A stretch of DNA of 64,000 bases, taken from contig NZ_CP080410.1 of assembly GCF_019448255.1 (NCBI RefSeq), positions 992,001 to 1,056,000 on the forward strand, given 5' to 3'. Below are positions 19,919 to 30,469 of this stretch, in pieces. Positions within the stretch are counted from its first letter, which is position 1; each line of letters starts with the position of its first letter. A program made the position numbers and the translations under genes. The notes under the pieces are model-generated. The model was not told where the DNA came from and did not search any database. It saw only the letters and a program-made list of their open reading frames with translations. The stretch is from Qipengyuania flava (GTDB lineage: Bacteria; Pseudomonadota; Alphaproteobacteria; Sphingomonadales; Sphingomonadaceae).

Positions 19919-21381
19919 GCGCCGCCATCTTGCGCCATCCGGCCTATCTCGAATGGCCCGCCGACCCGCGCGACCGCCTGCCGCTGACCCTGTGGGACGC
20001 GAAGGCCATTGCCGAGGCCGTGGGCGGAACCGCAAGCCATGATTTCCAGGCCGCCGGTGTCGAAATGGACAGCCGCGACGTGGTCAACGGCGATCTCTTC
20101 ATTGCGCTGAAGGGCGAGGCGATGGACGGCCACCGCTTCCTCGACAAGGCCTTCGCCAATGGCGCAGCCGGTGCGATCGTCGATCGCCCGGTCGACTGGC
20201 CGCATATCCTCGTCGAGGACACCACTGAAGCGCTGAAGGCGCTGGCCCGCGCAGCTCGCAACCGGGTCGAGGCCAAGATCATCGGCGTGACCGGATCGGT
20301 CGGCAAGACCGGCGTCAAGGAAGCCATCTTTGCATCGCTCGAACGCGCCAGCCGCGGCGCGGCGCACCGGTCCACGCGCAGCTACAACAACCATGTCGGC
20401 GTGCCGCTGAGTCTGGCGCGCATGCCGGCGCGCAGCCGTTTCGGCATCTTCGAAATGGGCATGAACCACGCGGGCGAGATCGAAGGTCTTACCACGCAGG
20501 TCCGCCCGCATGTCGCGGTCATCACCACCATCGCGCCCGCGCATATCGAGAACCTCGGCAGCATGGAGGCCATCGCTGACGCCAAGGCCGAAATCTTCAT
20601 GGGCCTCGAACCGGGCGGCACCGCCGTCATTCCGACTGACACCCCGCATTACGAGCAACTGCGCGAAGCGGCCGAGAAACTGGGTGCCAACATCGTCAGC
20701 TTCGGCACCGCGCGCTTTGCGGACGTCCGCCTGCTCGACGCTATTCCAAGCGCCAACGGCGGCAGCCTGGTGACCTGCGAGTTTTCCGAAGGGCGCCTGT
20801 GCTACACGGTGGCCGAGCCGGGCGAACACTGGGTGGTCAATTCGCTTGCTGTCATGGCGGCAGTGCGCGCGGCGGGCGGCGATATGGCCGCAGCCGGGCT
20901 GGCGCTGGCCGAGATGGGCGGCCTCAAGGGGCGCGGCGCGCGCCACGGGATCGAGGCGCCGGGCGGCAAGGCGCTGCTGATCGATGAAAGCTACAACGCC
21001 AACCCTGCCAGCATGCGCGCCACGCTCGCGCAGCTGGGCCAGACCCCCTCGACCCGCCGCATCGCGGTGCTGGGCGCGATGAAGGAGCTGGGCGATTTCG
21101 CGCCCAAGTTCCACGCCGCGCTTGCCGAGCCGATTGCCGAGGCCGATGTCGACTATGCGGTGCTGGTGGGCGACGAGATGCGCGCCCTCGCGCAGGAGCT
21201 GGGGAAACCGCAGAACTCTGCGCTTGGCAAGCCGCTTGCCTACGCGCATTGCGAGAGTGCCGAAGAGGCGATCGAGCTGCTCGAAACCTTCGGTGTCGTC
21301 GCAGGCGACGCCGTGCTGGTCAAAGGCTCCAACTCGGTCGGCCTGGGGCGGCTCGTGGAACACTTCACCCGCGTCACCTGA
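19915..21381 (+). CDS. murF: UDP-MurNAc-tripeptide--D-Ala-D-Ala ligase
   Basis: Completes the pentapeptide precursor by adding D-Ala-D-Ala. The 488-residue protein shows the Mur ligase ATP loop GVTGSVGKTGVKE near 123-135 (a degenerate G-S-V-G-K-T as in other MurF), NNHVGVPLSL, FEMGMNHAGEI, and the C-terminal DESYNANPASM. It starts at ATG 19915 overlapping murE by 4 bp. It is followed by an 18-bp gap to mraY, the only true spacer inside the block from mraZ to ftsA. Confidence 0.97.
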   Translation: MSAAILRHPAYLEWPADPRDRLPLTLWDAKAIAEAVGGTASHDFQAAGVEMDSRDVVNGDLFIALKGEAMDGHRFLDKAFANGAAGAIVDRPVDWPHILVEDTTEALKALARAARNRVEAKIIGVTGSVGKTGVKEAIFASLERASRGAAHRSTRSYNNHVGVPLSLARMPARSRFGIFEMGMNHAGEIEGLTTQVRPHVAVITTIAPAHIENLGSMEAIADAKAEIFMGLEPGGTAVIPTDTPHYEQLREAAEKLGANIVSFGTARFADVRLLDAIPSANGGSLVTCEFSEGRLCYTVAEPGEHWVVNSLAVMAAVRAAGGDMAAAGLALAEMGGLKGRGARHGIEAPGGKALLIDESYNANPASMRATLAQLGQTPSTRRIAVLGAMKELGDFAPKFHAALAEPIAEADVDYAVLVGDEMRALAQELGKPQNSALGKPLAYAHCESAEEAIELLETFGVVAGDAVLVKGSNSVGLGRLVEHFTRVT

Positions 21382-21399
21382 CGCGACGAGAGGCCGGAT

Positions 21400-22470
21400 T
21401 TGCTTTACCACCTCGCCGAATGGTTGAACTTCGAAGGCGTCTTCAACCTCGTGCGCTACCAGACGTTCCGCGCGGGCGCGACGCTGATGACCGCGCTGAT
21501 CATCGGCATGCTGATCGGCCCGCGCTTCATCGACATGCTGCGCGTGCGCCAGGGCAAGGGCCAGCCGATCCGCGAAGACGGGCCGCAGACCCACCTCGCC
21601 AAGCGCGGCACCCCGACCATGGGCGGGCTCATGATCCTCATCAGCCTGACGCTGTCGGTGCTCTTGTGGATGGACCTGTCGAACCCATTTATCTGGGCCT
21701 GTCTGGCGGTGACGCTGGGCTTCGGGCTGATCGGCTTCCTTGATGATTACGACAAGGTCTCCAAGGCGAGCCACAAGGGCGTATCGGCAAAAGTTCGACT
21801 GCTGATGGAATTCATCGTGGCGGGCGTCGCAAGCTACATCATCGTCAGCCAGATCAACACCTTCCTCTACGTGCCCTTCTTCAACAACCTCGGGCTCGAG
21901 CTGAGCTATTTCTACTACGTCTTCGCCGCCATTGTGATCGTGGGCGCGGGCAACGCGGTGAACCTCACCGACGGGCTCGATGGCCTTGCCACCATGCCGG
22001 TGATCATTGCGGCGGGCACCTTCGCGCTGATCGCCTACCTCGTCGGCCGCGTCGACTTTTCGACCTATCTCGGCATTCCGCATGTCGAAGGCGCGGGCGA
22101 GCTCGCGATCTTCTGCGCGGCGATCATGGGGGCGGGGCTTGCCTTCCTGTGGTTCAACGCGCCGCCGGCTGCTGTCTTCATGGGTGACACGGGGTCGCTG
22201 GCTCTCGGCGGGGCGCTGGGCGCGATTGCCGTGGCGACGCACCACGAGGTCGTCCTCGCCATAGTCGGCGGTCTGTTCGTGTTCGAGGCGCTTTCGGTCA
22301 TCATCCAGGTCTTCTGGTTCAAGCGCACCGGTCGCCGCGTCTTCCGCATGGCGCCGATCCACCACCATTTCGAACAGCTTGGCTGGTCGGAGAGCAAGGT
22401 GGTGATCCGGTTCTGGATCGTGTCCATCGTGCTCGCACTCATGGGGCTCGCGACGCTCAAGCTACGATGA
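21400..22470 (+). CDS. mraY: Phospho-MurNAc-pentapeptide transferase
   Basis: Integral membrane enzyme making lipid I from UDP-MurNAc-pentapeptide and undecaprenyl phosphate. It has 356 residues and ten hydrophobic segments. Signature blocks: [17 protein letters not shown] (catalytic aspartates), [13 protein letters not shown], and [11 protein letters not shown] followed later by APIHHHFE. The start is TTG 21400 with GAGAGG 7 nt upstream; no ATG or GTG fits the conserved N-terminus ([25 protein letters not shown]). It overlaps murD by 4 bp. Confidence 0.97.
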   Translation: MLYHLAEWLNFEGVFNLVRYQTFRAGATLMTALIIGMLIGPRFIDMLRVRQGKGQPIREDGPQTHLAKRGTPTMGGLMILISLTLSVLLWMDLSNPFIWACLAVTLGFGLIGFLDDYDKVSKASHKGVSAKVRLLMEFIVAGVASYIIVSQINTFLYVPFFNNLGLELSYFYYVFAAIVIVGAGNAVNLTDGLDGLATMPVIIAAGTFALIAYLVGRVDFSTYLGIPHVEGAGELAIFCAAIMGAGLAFLWFNAPPAAVFMGDTGSLALGGALGAIAVATHHEVVLAIVGGLFVFEALSVIIQVFWFKRTGRRVFRMAPIHHHFEQLGWSESKVVIRFWIVSIVLALMGLATLKLR

Positions 22471-23747
22471 TCACCTCACCCGCCTGGAAGGACAGAAGAT
22501 ACGCGGTGCTCGGCCTCGCGCGGTCCGGCCGGGCGACGGTCGAGGCGCTGCTGGCGGCGGGCGCGGATGTGCTGGTGTGGGACGACCGCGCCGAGGCCCG
22601 CGAGCCTTACGCCGGACGCTGTGCCATCGGCGATCCGCTGGAAGCAGACCTGACCGGCTATGCGGGCGTGGTCGTCAGCCCGGGCGTGCCGCTCAACACC
22701 CACCCGATCAAGCCGCATGCCGACAGCTTCGGCGTGCCGGTGATCGGCGACATCGAACTCTTCGCGCAGGCGAGGGCGGAGCTGCCGCCGCACAAGGTCG
22801 TCGGCATCACCGGTACCAATGGCAAGTCGACCACCACCGCGCTGGTCCATCACATCCTCAAGACCGCAGGCGTGCCGACCACCATGGGCGGCAATATCGG
22901 CCTTCCGATCCTCGAACAGGAGCCGCTTCCGGATGGCGGGGTCTATGTGCTGGAGCTGTCGAGCTACCAGATCGACCTGACCTACTCGCTCGACTGCGAC
23001 GTGGCGGTGCTGCTGAACATCACGCCGGATCATCTCGATCGGTACGATGGGGATTTCGCGAAGTATGCTGCTGCAAAGGCTCGGTTGTTCGAAATGCAGT
23101 CAGCCAGCAGCTTGGCGATCATGACGGATTCGGTGGTTGGAAGTGTCGAGGATCTATGGCTTCGAACCACGTCGAAGAAGTTCTGCCTAGAGGGCACGCT
23201 TAGCGGCATGAACGAATGGCCGTCTCTGAAGGGGCCACATAACTGGCAGAATGCTGAAGCTGCAATGGCAGTGGCGGACGCACTCGGGGTAAAGAAGGAT
23301 CGGGTACGGGACGCTCTTCGTACCTACCGAGGCCTCCCGCACCGCATGGAGCGTGTCGCGGAAATCTCCGGCGTTGCTTACGTCAACGACAGCAAGGGCA
23401 CGAACACCGCCGCCTCCGCTCCCGCGCTGGCGGCCTTCGACAACATCCACTGGATACTCGGCGGGCTCGCCAAGGAGCCGGGTCTGGGCGAGTGCGAGGC
23501 CGAACTGCCGCACGTGAAAGCCGCCTACACCATCGGCAAGGCAGGGCCGGACTTTGCAGCCCTGCTGGACGGCCGCGTCCCGGTGGAACAGTGCGAAACG
23601 CTCGACCGTGCGGTGAGTGCTGCGGCAGCCAAGGCCGAAGCGGGCGATACCGTCCTCCTCTCGCCCGCCTGCGCGAGCTTTGACCAGTATCCTGACTTCG
23701 AGAAGCGCGGCGAGCATTTCCGCGCGCTGGTGGAGGCGCTGGCATGA
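22467..23747 (+). CDS. murD: UDP-MurNAc-L-alanine--D-glutamate ligase
   Basis: Adds D-glutamate to UDP-MurNAc-L-Ala. It has 426 residues with the N-terminal UDP-binding fold ([19 protein letters not shown]), ATP loop GTNGKST at 116-122, LELSSYQID, and LPHRME...VNDSKGTN in the last domain. Codon use changes abruptly within residues about 192-295 (bases 23040-23350): CTA, CGA, GTA, TCA, CGG and GCT codons crowd there, while the flanks use GCC/GCG/CGC/CTG almost exclusively. The segment between LFEMQSA and LKGPHNWQN looks shorter than in typical MurD. The frame stays open and key motifs survive, so it should be functional. Confidence 0.95.
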   Translation: MITSPAWKDRRYAVLGLARSGRATVEALLAAGADVLVWDDRAEAREPYAGRCAIGDPLEADLTGYAGVVVSPGVPLNTHPIKPHADSFGVPVIGDIELFAQARAELPPHKVVGITGTNGKSTTTALVHHILKTAGVPTTMGGNIGLPILEQEPLPDGGVYVLELSSYQIDLTYSLDCDVAVLLNITPDHLDRYDGDFAKYAAAKARLFEMQSASSLAIMTDSVVGSVEDLWLRTTSKKFCLEGTLSGMNEWPSLKGPHNWQNAEAAMAVADALGVKKDRVRDALRTYRGLPHRMERVAEISGVAYVNDSKGTNTAASAPALAAFDNIHWILGGLAKEPGLGECEAELPHVKAAYTIGKAGPDFAALLDGRVPVEQCETLDRAVSAAAAKAEAGDTVLLSPACASFDQYPDFEKRGEHFRALVEALA

Positions 23748-25009
23748 GCACCGTGCAGCCTTACGTCCCCGGCAAGCGCGCCCCGGCGCATATGCCCAAG
23801 GGCAAGCTTTCGCGTTGGTCGGAACTCAAGATCTGGTGGCGCGAGATCGACCGCGTGCTGCTGCTGCTTGTGCTGTTGCTGATGAGCCTTGGCACCATTG
23901 CCGTTGCCGCCGCCAGCCCTGCAACCGCCAGCCGCCTGTCGACCGCCAGCATCACGCTGGACCCGCTCTATTTCTTCTACCGACACCTCGCCTGGCAGGT
24001 GCTGGCCATCGGCACGCTACTCGGCATCTCGATGCTCACGCGCGAGAACGCCCGCAGGCTTGCCCTGTTGCTGGCCGCGGGGATGACGGGCCTGCTGTTC
24101 CTCGTCCCGCTGATCGGGGTGGAGATCAACGGCGCGCGGCGCTGGATCAACCTTGGCATGCAATTCCAGCCGTCCGAATTCCTGAAGCCCGGCTACGCCA
24201 TTGCGCTGGCCTGGGTGCTGAGCTGGCGCCTGCGCGATCCAAACCTTCCGGTGCTGGGCATCGCCACCGCCTACCTCGCGCTGATCGCCGCGCTTTTGAT
24301 GATGCAGCCCAACTTCGGCGGCACGATCCTGTTTGCCGGCGTGTGGTTCGTGATGGTCGTGCTCTCGGGCGTCGACGTGAAGCGCCTGGGCGCCGTGGTC
24401 GGTGGCGGCATCGTGGGCCTGACGGCGACCTATTTCCTTTACGACAACGCGCGCCACCGCATCGACGCCTTCCTTGGCGGCGGCACGGCCTACGACCAGG
24501 TCGACCTTGCCAGCCGCACGCTGCTTGCCGGCGGATGGACCGGCGCGGGCTACGGCCTCGGCATTCGCAAGATGAGCCTGCCCGAAGCGCATACGGACTA
24601 CATCTTCTCGGTTATCGGGGAGGAGTTCGGCCTCATCGCCTGCGCGATGATCGTGCTCCTCTACCTCGCCATCGTCGTGCGCGTGCTGATGCGCCTGATC
24701 GACGAGGACGACCTGTTCGCTCTCCTTGCGGGCGCGGGGCTGACCGCGCTGCTGGGCGGGCAGGCCTTCATCAACATCCTCGTCAACCTGCAGCTCTTCC
24801 CATCGAAGGGCATGACGCTGCCGCTGGTGAGCTATGGCGGGTCCTCGACCATCGCGATCTGTATCACGGTCGGCCTGTTGCTGGCGGTCACGCGGCGCAA
24901 TCCGTTCCTGAAAAGCCGGACCAGGGGACTTGGCGACCGCCTCGGCATCGGGCAGACGGCCCCGATGAACGAGAACACGGGTTCCCCGCGCCGGGAGATT
25001 CAACCATGA
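23744..25009 (+). CDS. ftsW: Septal peptidoglycan polymerase FtsW
   Basis: SEDS-family glycosyltransferase that polymerises lipid II with FtsI at the septum. It has 421 residues and about ten membrane segments. SEDS landmarks: [19 protein letters not shown] (family signature near residue 125), [20 protein letters not shown], and [15 protein letters not shown]. The catalytic aspartate of the large periplasmic loop corresponds to HTDYIF. The hydrophilic N-terminus of about 35 residues precedes the first helix. It overlaps murD and murG by 4 bp each. Confidence 0.96.
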   Translation: MSTVQPYVPGKRAPAHMPKGKLSRWSELKIWWREIDRVLLLLVLLLMSLGTIAVAAASPATASRLSTASITLDPLYFFYRHLAWQVLAIGTLLGISMLTRENARRLALLLAAGMTGLLFLVPLIGVEINGARRWINLGMQFQPSEFLKPGYAIALAWVLSWRLRDPNLPVLGIATAYLALIAALLMMQPNFGGTILFAGVWFVMVVLSGVDVKRLGAVVGGGIVGLTATYFLYDNARHRIDAFLGGGTAYDQVDLASRTLLAGGWTGAGYGLGIRKMSLPEAHTDYIFSVIGEEFGLIACAMIVLLYLAIVVRVLMRLIDEDDLFALLAGAGLTALLGGQAFINILVNLQLFPSKGMTLPLVSYGGSSTIAICITVGLLLAVTRRNPFLKSRTRGLGDRLGIGQTAPMNENTGSPRREIQP

Positions 25010-26205
25010 CCGGGGCCAGCAGCCGTCACTATGTCCTTGCAGCCGGAGGTACCGGCGGCCACCTGTTGCCCGCCTTTGCGCTGGCCACCGAGCTGGAGCG
25101 GCGCGGGCACCATGTTGCGCTGATTACCGACGCACGCGGGGCAGAAATCCCCGGCAAGCCCGATTTCCTGCCCGCCCATGTCATTCCTGCGGGCCGCTTC
25201 GGCAAGAACCCGCTGACCTGGATCAAGGGCGGCAAGGCCGTGCTGGAAGGGCGCCGCATGGCGCTGCGCCTGTTCGAAAGCTTCGAGCCGAGCGCGGTGG
25301 TCGGCTTTGGCGGCTACCCCTCGCTGCCCGCGATCCTCGCGGCAACCAGCGCGGGCGTGCCGACCATCGTGCACGAACAGAACGCCGTGCTCGGCCGGGT
25401 GAACCGCCTGTTCGCCGGCCGTGTGCAGGCCATCGCGACGGCTTATCCGGAAGTCGAGCGGCTCGACGCGAAGCACGCGGAAAAGACCCACCTTGTCGGC
25501 AATCCAGTGCGCGCGGGCGTGCTTTCCCTGCGCGACGAACCCTTCCCAGCTTTCACCGAAGAAGGCCTGCTGCGCGTTCTCGTCACCGGCGGCAGCCAGG
25601 GCGCGCGGGTGCTGTCCGAAGTCGTGCCCGATGGCCTCTCGATGCTTCCGCCCGCGCTGCGCGAGCGCTTGCAGGTGACCCAGCAGTGCCGTCCGGAAGA
25701 TCTCGACGCGGTGCGCGAACGCTACCGCGTCCACGGCATCCCGGCCGAACTCGCGACCTATTTCGAGGACATGGCCGCGCGTCTCGCCGATGCGCACCTG
25801 TTCATCGGCCGCGCAGGCGCCTCGACCATTGCCGAGCTGACAGCAGTAGGCCGCCCGGCAATCCTCATTCCGCTGCCAATCGCGACCGACGACCACCAGG
25901 CCGCCAACGCGCGCGAGCTCGCCAAGGCGGGTGGGGCGCGCATGGTCCGGCAGGAAAAGTTCACCGGCAAGGAGCTGGCCAAGCAGATCAAGGCGCTCGC
26001 GGAAAACCCGCAAGGGCTCGCCAAGGCCGCCCATGCAGCGTGGAATTGCGGCCGGCCCAGGGCGGTCGAGGACCTTGCCGACCTCGTCGAAAGCTTCGGC
26101 GGGGCGGACATGATGGATGTCATCAAGGTGGGCGGAAACAACGCGCGCGCCGCATCGCAGGGGGCTCCTGCCGGACAGGGCGCGGCAAAGGAGCGGGCGG
26201 AATGA
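25006..26205 (+). CDS. murG: UDP-GlcNAc--lipid I N-acetylglucosaminyltransferase
   Basis: GT28 enzyme at the inner face of the membrane, converting lipid I to lipid II. The 399-residue protein has the N-terminal G-loop [34 protein letters not shown], the second G-loop [11 protein letters not shown], and the donor-binding [11 protein letters not shown]. The tail after about residue 365 ([31 protein letters not shown]) is low-complexity and not part of the fold. Start ATG 25006 overlaps ftsW by 4 bp. Confidence 0.97.
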   Translation: MTGASSRHYVLAAGGTGGHLLPAFALATELERRGHHVALITDARGAEIPGKPDFLPAHVIPAGRFGKNPLTWIKGGKAVLEGRRMALRLFESFEPSAVVGFGGYPSLPAILAATSAGVPTIVHEQNAVLGRVNRLFAGRVQAIATAYPEVERLDAKHAEKTHLVGNPVRAGVLSLRDEPFPAFTEEGLLRVLVTGGSQGARVLSEVVPDGLSMLPPALRERLQVTQQCRPEDLDAVRERYRVHGIPAELATYFEDMAARLADAHLFIGRAGASTIAELTAVGRPAILIPLPIATDDHQAANARELAKAGGARMVRQEKFTGKELAKQIKALAENPQGLAKAAHAAWNCGRPRAVEDLADLVESFGGADMMDVIKVGGNNARAASQGAPAGQGAAKERAE

Positions 26206-27626
26206 GGGGCGTTCCCACAGACATCGGCACGATCCATTTCGTCGGCATCGGCGGCATCGGCATGTCTGGCATTGCCGAGGTGATGAACAACCTCGGCTAT
26301 TCGGTCCAAGGTTCGGACATGAAGGAAAGCCCGACGGTCGAGCGGCTGCGCAAGCGCGGCATCACCGTGGCGATCGGTCATGCGCCGGAGAACGTCGAAG
26401 GCGCAGCCGTGGTCGTCACCTCGACCGCTGTGAAGCGCACCAATCCCGAGGTCGCTTATGCGCTGGAAAACCGCATTCCCGTGGTGCGGCGCGCGGAAAT
26501 GCTGGCCGAGCTTATGCGCCTCAAGTCGACCGTCGCGGTCGCGGGTACGCATGGCAAGACGACCACGACCAGCATGATCGCCGCGCTGCTCGATGCAGGC
26601 AAGATCGACCCCACGGTCATCAACGGCGGCATCATCGAGCAATACGGTTCGAACGCGCGCCTCGGCGACAGCGAGTGGATGGTGGTCGAAGCCGACGAAA
26701 GCGACGGCAGCTTCCTGCGCCTCGACGGGACCATCGCGGTGGTCACCAACATCGATCCCGAACACCTCGATCACTACGGCGATTTCGACGGGGTGAAGGA
26801 CGCCTTCGTCGAGTTCATCCACAACGTGCCCTTCTACGGCGCGGCGGTGCTGTGCATCGACCACGAGGAAGTGCAGGCGGTGATCGGCAAGGTGCGCGAC
26901 CGCAATGTCGTGACCTATGGTTTCAACCTGCAGGCCGATATCTGCGGGGTGAATGTGCGGCCCGATGCGGGCGGCAACTGCTTCGACGTGATAGTGCGCC
27001 GCCGCGGCCAGGAAGATCGACGTATCGAAGGCGTGCGCCTGCCGATGCCCGGCCGTCACAACGTCCAGAACGCGCTCGCCGCGATTGCGGTGGCGATCGA
27101 GATGGGCTGCCCGGACGAGGTCATCTGCAACGGCTTCTCCGCCTTTGGCGGGGTCCGCCGCCGCTTCACCAAGGTTGGCGAAGTGCCGAGCGGCGAGGGC
27201 GTGGCGACCATCATCGACGATTACGGCCACCACCCGGTCGAGATCAAAGCCGTGCTGGGCGCAGCGCGCGAAAGCGCAGGCGAAGGCCGCGTGATCGCGG
27301 TCGTCCAGCCACACCGCTACACCCGCCTGCGCGATTTGATGGACGACTTCCAGAGCTGCTTCAACGCGGCCGACGAGGTCTTCGTGACCCCGGTCTATGC
27401 CGCGGGCGAGGACCCGATCGAGGGCGTCGACGCCGATGCACTCGTGGCGGGCCTCAAGGCGCGCGGCCACCGCGCAGCGCGCACCGTCGCTGACGAAGGC
27501 GAACTCGCCAGCGTCCTTGCGCAGGAACTGCGCGCGGGCGACTTCGTCGTATGCCTCGGCGCGGGCGACATAACCCAATGGGCAGCTGGCCTTCAGAACG
27601 GCATTGCCAAGGCGACCACGTCATGA
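26202..27626 (+). CDS. murC: UDP-MurNAc--L-alanine ligase
   Basis: First amino-acid addition to UDP-MurNAc. It has 474 residues from ATG 26202 (4-bp overlap with murG). N-terminal UDP-binding motif [20 protein letters not shown] loop GTHGKTTT at about 115-122, [10 protein letters not shown], and [10 protein letters not shown] in the C-terminal domain are all present. The order murG-murC-murB-ddl is standard for alphaproteobacteria. Confidence 0.97.
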   Translation: MRGVPTDIGTIHFVGIGGIGMSGIAEVMNNLGYSVQGSDMKESPTVERLRKRGITVAIGHAPENVEGAAVVVTSTAVKRTNPEVAYALENRIPVVRRAEMLAELMRLKSTVAVAGTHGKTTTTSMIAALLDAGKIDPTVINGGIIEQYGSNARLGDSEWMVVEADESDGSFLRLDGTIAVVTNIDPEHLDHYGDFDGVKDAFVEFIHNVPFYGAAVLCIDHEEVQAVIGKVRDRNVVTYGFNLQADICGVNVRPDAGGNCFDVIVRRRGQEDRRIEGVRLPMPGRHNVQNALAAIAVAIEMGCPDEVICNGFSAFGGVRRRFTKVGEVPSGEGVATIIDDYGHHPVEIKAVLGAARESAGEGRVIAVVQPHRYTRLRDLMDDFQSCFNAADEVFVTPVYAAGEDPIEGVDADALVAGLKARGHRAARTVADEGELASVLAQELRAGDFVVCLGAGDITQWAAGLQNGIAKATTS

Positions 27627-28597
27627 GCGATCTCGACCAGCCCGGAGACGCCTGGAACTGGGACAGCGGCATGGCGCCCGACTGCGAAGTCGAGGGCGGC
27701 ATCGCTGCGCCCGTCGAAATACAGGGCCTGCGCGGCAAGCTGACGGCGGATGCGCCGCTCGCAAAGCTCGTCTGGTTCAAGGCCGGTGGCCGGGCCGACT
27801 GGCTGTTCGAGCCGGCCGATCTCGACGATCTGAAACTCTTCCTCGAACGGCTCGGCGGGGACTTGCCTGTCATGGCGCTGGGCCTTGGCTCCAATCTGAT
27901 CGTGCGCGACGGCGGCGTGCCGGGCGTTGTGGTGAAGCTGGGCAAGCCATTCGCGCGGATCACCTATTCGGACGATTGCACGCTGACCTGCGGCGCAGGC
28001 GCGCACGGCATTCTGGTTGCCTCGACCGCGCGCGATGCGGGCATTGCCGGTGTCGAATTCATGCGCGGCATCCCCGGCACCGTCGGCGGCTTCGTGCGTA
28101 TGAACGGCGGCGCCTATGGCCGCGAGGTCAGCGACGTGCTGATCGATTGCGACGTGGTCTTGCCGGGCGGCGAATATGTGACGCTTCCGGCTGCGGACCT
28201 TCAGTACACCTACCGCCACTCGGCCTTGCCCGAAGGCGCGGTCGTGGTGCGCGCGCGTTTCCAGGGCGAACCGGGCGATCCGGAAGTCATCGGCGCCAAG
28301 ATGGACTCGATTGGCGAAGCACGGGAAAAATCGCAGCCGCTGCGCACGCGCACGGGCGGATCGACCTTCAAGAACCCGCCGGGCAAGAAGGCCTGGGAGC
28401 TTGTCGATGCGGCCGGCTGCCGCGGCCTCAAGCTGGGCGGGGCGCAAGTGAGCGAGAAGCACACCAACTTCCTTCTCAATATCGATGAGGCCACCAGCGC
28501 CGACATCGAACAGCTTGGTGAGGAGGTGAAACGCCGCGTCTATGAAAACTCGGGCGTCGAGCTCGAATGGGAAATCCAGCGGGTGGGACGGCCGTGA
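27623..28597 (+). CDS. murB: UDP-N-acetylenolpyruvoylglucosamine reductase
   Basis: NADPH- and FAD-dependent reductase that finishes UDP-MurNAc. It has 324 residues from ATG 27623, overlapping murC by 4 bp. FAD-binding segments are [19 protein letters not shown] and [22 protein letters not shown]. The catalytic serine is in GGSTFKNP and the C-terminal glutamate region is [11 protein letters not shown]. It lacks the extra insertion of type-I E. coli MurB and belongs to the shorter type-II class. The 35-residue acidic N-terminus ([15 protein letters not shown]) is unusual but in frame and well supported by the overlap. Confidence 0.96.
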   Translation: MSDLDQPGDAWNWDSGMAPDCEVEGGIAAPVEIQGLRGKLTADAPLAKLVWFKAGGRADWLFEPADLDDLKLFLERLGGDLPVMALGLGSNLIVRDGGVPGVVVKLGKPFARITYSDDCTLTCGAGAHGILVASTARDAGIAGVEFMRGIPGTVGGFVRMNGGAYGREVSDVLIDCDVVLPGGEYVTLPAADLQYTYRHSALPEGAVVVRARFQGEPGDPEVIGAKMDSIGEAREKSQPLRTRTGGSTFKNPPGKKAWELVDAAGCRGLKLGGAQVSEKHTNFLLNIDEATSADIEQLGEEVKRRVYENSGVELEWEIQRVGRP

Positions 28598-29568
28598 CGC
28601 TCGAAACGAAACTTCACATGGCCGTGCTCATGGGTGGCTGGGCCAACGAACGACCCGTGAGCCTCATGTCTGGCGAGGGCGTCGCCAAGGCGCTCGAGGA
28701 ACGCGGGCACAAGGTCACGCGCATCGACATGGACCGGCAAGTCGCCGCGCGCATTGCGGAAGTCGCACCCGATGTCGTCTTCAACGCGCTGCACGGCGTT
28801 CCGGGCGAGGATGGTACGGTGCAGGGCATGCTCGACCTGATGGGCGTCCCCTATACGCATTCCGGCCTCGCAACCTCGGTTATCGCGATCGACAAGCAGC
28901 TCACCAAACAGGCGCTGGTGCCGCATGGCATCCCCATGCCGGGCGGCCGGATCGTGAAAAGCGCCGATCTCTACGCGCGTGATCCCCTGCCGCGCCCCTA
29001 TGTCCTTAAGCCGGTAAACGAAGGCAGTTCCGTCGGCGTCGCCATCGTTACCGACGAGGGCAATTACGGCAATCCGATTGCGCGCGATGCCAAGGGGCCG
29101 TGGCAGGAGTTTGCCGAGCTTCTGGCCGAGCCCTATATCAAGGGCCGCGAGATGACGACGGCGGTGGTCGATTTCGAAGACGGACCGCGTTCGCTCGCGG
29201 TTACCGAGCTGAAGCCCAAGAGCGGCTTTTACGATTTCGACGCCAAATACACCGACGGCATGACCGACCATATCTGCCCGGCCGACATCCCCGATCGGAT
29301 CGCGGCGTTGTGCCACGAATACGCGCTCAAGGCGCACAAGGTTCTTGGCTGCCGCGGCACCAGCCGGACCGATTTTCGCTGGGACGAGGAGCAGGGCGAA
29401 GATGGCTTGTTCGTGCTCGAAACCAACACCCAGCCGGGCATGACCCCGCTCAGCCTGGTGCCCGAACAGGCGCGGCACGCGGGTATCGAATACGGCGAGC
29501 TGTGCGAACTGGTGGTGGCAGCGGCAATGCGTCACCATACCTCCAAATCGGACGGCACAGATGGCTAA
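28594..29568 (+). CDS. ddl: D-alanine--D-alanine ligase
   Basis: ATP-grasp enzyme producing D-Ala-D-Ala for MurF. It has 324 residues from GTG 28594 overlapping murB by 4 bp. Motifs: the N-terminal VLMGGWANERPVSLMSG (the Ddl glycine loop, with W-A-N replacing the common x-S-A), HGVPGEDGTVQGML, KPVNEGSSVGV, and LETNTQPGMTPLSLVPEQA with catalytic Arg in CRGTSRTDFR. It is followed by ftsQ with an 8-bp overlap. Confidence 0.96.
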   Translation: MTLETKLHMAVLMGGWANERPVSLMSGEGVAKALEERGHKVTRIDMDRQVAARIAEVAPDVVFNALHGVPGEDGTVQGMLDLMGVPYTHSGLATSVIAIDKQLTKQALVPHGIPMPGGRIVKSADLYARDPLPRPYVLKPVNEGSSVGVAIVTDEGNYGNPIARDAKGPWQEFAELLAEPYIKGREMTTAVVDFEDGPRSLAVTELKPKSGFYDFDAKYTDGMTDHICPADIPDRIAALCHEYALKAHKVLGCRGTSRTDFRWDEEQGEDGLFVLETNTQPGMTPLSLVPEQARHAGIEYGELCELVVAAAMRHHTSKSDGTDG

Positions 29569-30469
29569 GGTCTCGCGCAAGCCTACCGGCGTGCGGCGGT
29601 CCGCTGCAGCGCGCAACCGCAGCCAGAAGGCGCGCGCGGCCAAGCGGCACACCAGCGGCCTGCTCGACCGCGCCATGGCGGCGCTGCCCTTCACCGAGGA
29701 GCAGTGGCACAAGTTTTTCCTGTTCGTGATTGTCGCCGCTGGCCTGGCCGTTGCCTGGACCATTGCCAGCTTTGCAGGCGTGCCCGAATTGGCGCGAAGC
29801 GAGCTGGCCAAGTCCGCCTCGCGCTCGGGGTTCGAGGTCAGCCGGGTGCAGGTGTCCGGCGTTGAGCGGATGAACGAGCAGCTCGTCTACGAGCGCGTTC
29901 TGGCTGAACAGGACCGGCCGATGCCGCTGGTCGAGCTTGGCGATGTGCGCGAGCGGCTGCTGGAATTGTCCTGGGTCGCCGATGCGCGCGTGTCGCGCCA
30001 GCTCCCCGATACGCTCAAGATCGATATCGTCGAGCGCGTGCCGCATGCGGTGCTGCGCAAGCCCGACCGGTTGATGCTGATCGATCCCGAGGGCAACGAG
30101 CTCGAGCCGATCAGCGCCAAGGATGCCGAGGGCAAGCTGTTGATCGAGGGGCCGGGCGCAGCGCGCCAGGTGCAGGAACTGGGCAAGCTGCTCGACGCAG
30201 CGCCTGCGCTGAAGCCGCAGATCGCCTCTGCCGAATGGGTCGGCAACCGGCGCTGGAACCTCACCTTCAAGACCGGCCAGCTGCTGGCGCTTCCCGAAGG
30301 CGATCTCGGCGCGCCGGCGCTGGTCAAGTTCGCCCAGCTCGACGGGATGCACCGTCTGATCGGCGGCAAGCCCATCGCGATCGACATGCGCGTGCCCGAC
30401 CGGGCTTACCTGCGCTGCGAAGACGGGCCGTGCCCCAAGCAGGTCGCGCTTAACGGACGGGCGCAGTAA
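29561..30469 (+). CDS. ftsQ: Cell division protein FtsQ
   Basis: Bitopic divisome scaffold of 302 residues. A strongly basic cytoplasmic N-terminus (about 45 residues, rich in Arg/Lys) precedes one TM helix at about 52-72 (FFLFVIVAAGLAVAWTI). The POTRA domain starts at SGFEVSRVQVSGVERMNEQLVYERVL and is followed by the beta domain containing ELSWVADARVSRQLPDTLKIDIVERVPHAVL, the usual FtsQ core. It links FtsL/FtsB to FtsW/FtsI. It overlaps ddl by 8 bp and ftsA by 1 bp. Confidence 0.95.
   Translation: MAKVSRKPTGVRRSAAARNRSQKARAAKRHTSGLLDRAMAALPFTEEQWHKFFLFVIVAAGLAVAWTIASFAGVPELARSELAKSASRSGFEVSRVQVSGVERMNEQLVYERVLAEQDRPMPLVELGDVRERLLELSWVADARVSRQLPDTLKIDIVERVPHAVLRKPDRLMLIDPEGNELEPISAKDAEGKLLIEGPGAARQVQELGKLLDAAPALKPQIASAEWVGNRRWNLTFKTGQLLALPEGDLGAPALVKFAQLDGMHRLIGGKPIAIDMRVPDRAYLRCEDGPCPKQVALNGRAQ

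Noticed and set aside
19894-22368. Open frame of 824 codons on the minus strand across murF and mraY
   Set aside because: It is antisense to two clearly conserved genes, is extremely rich in Arg/His/Asp/Ala typical of GC-rich shadow frames, and shows no protein motif.
25758-27578. Open frame of 606 codons on the minus strand across murC
   Set aside because: Antisense shadow of murG/murC without recognisable domains.
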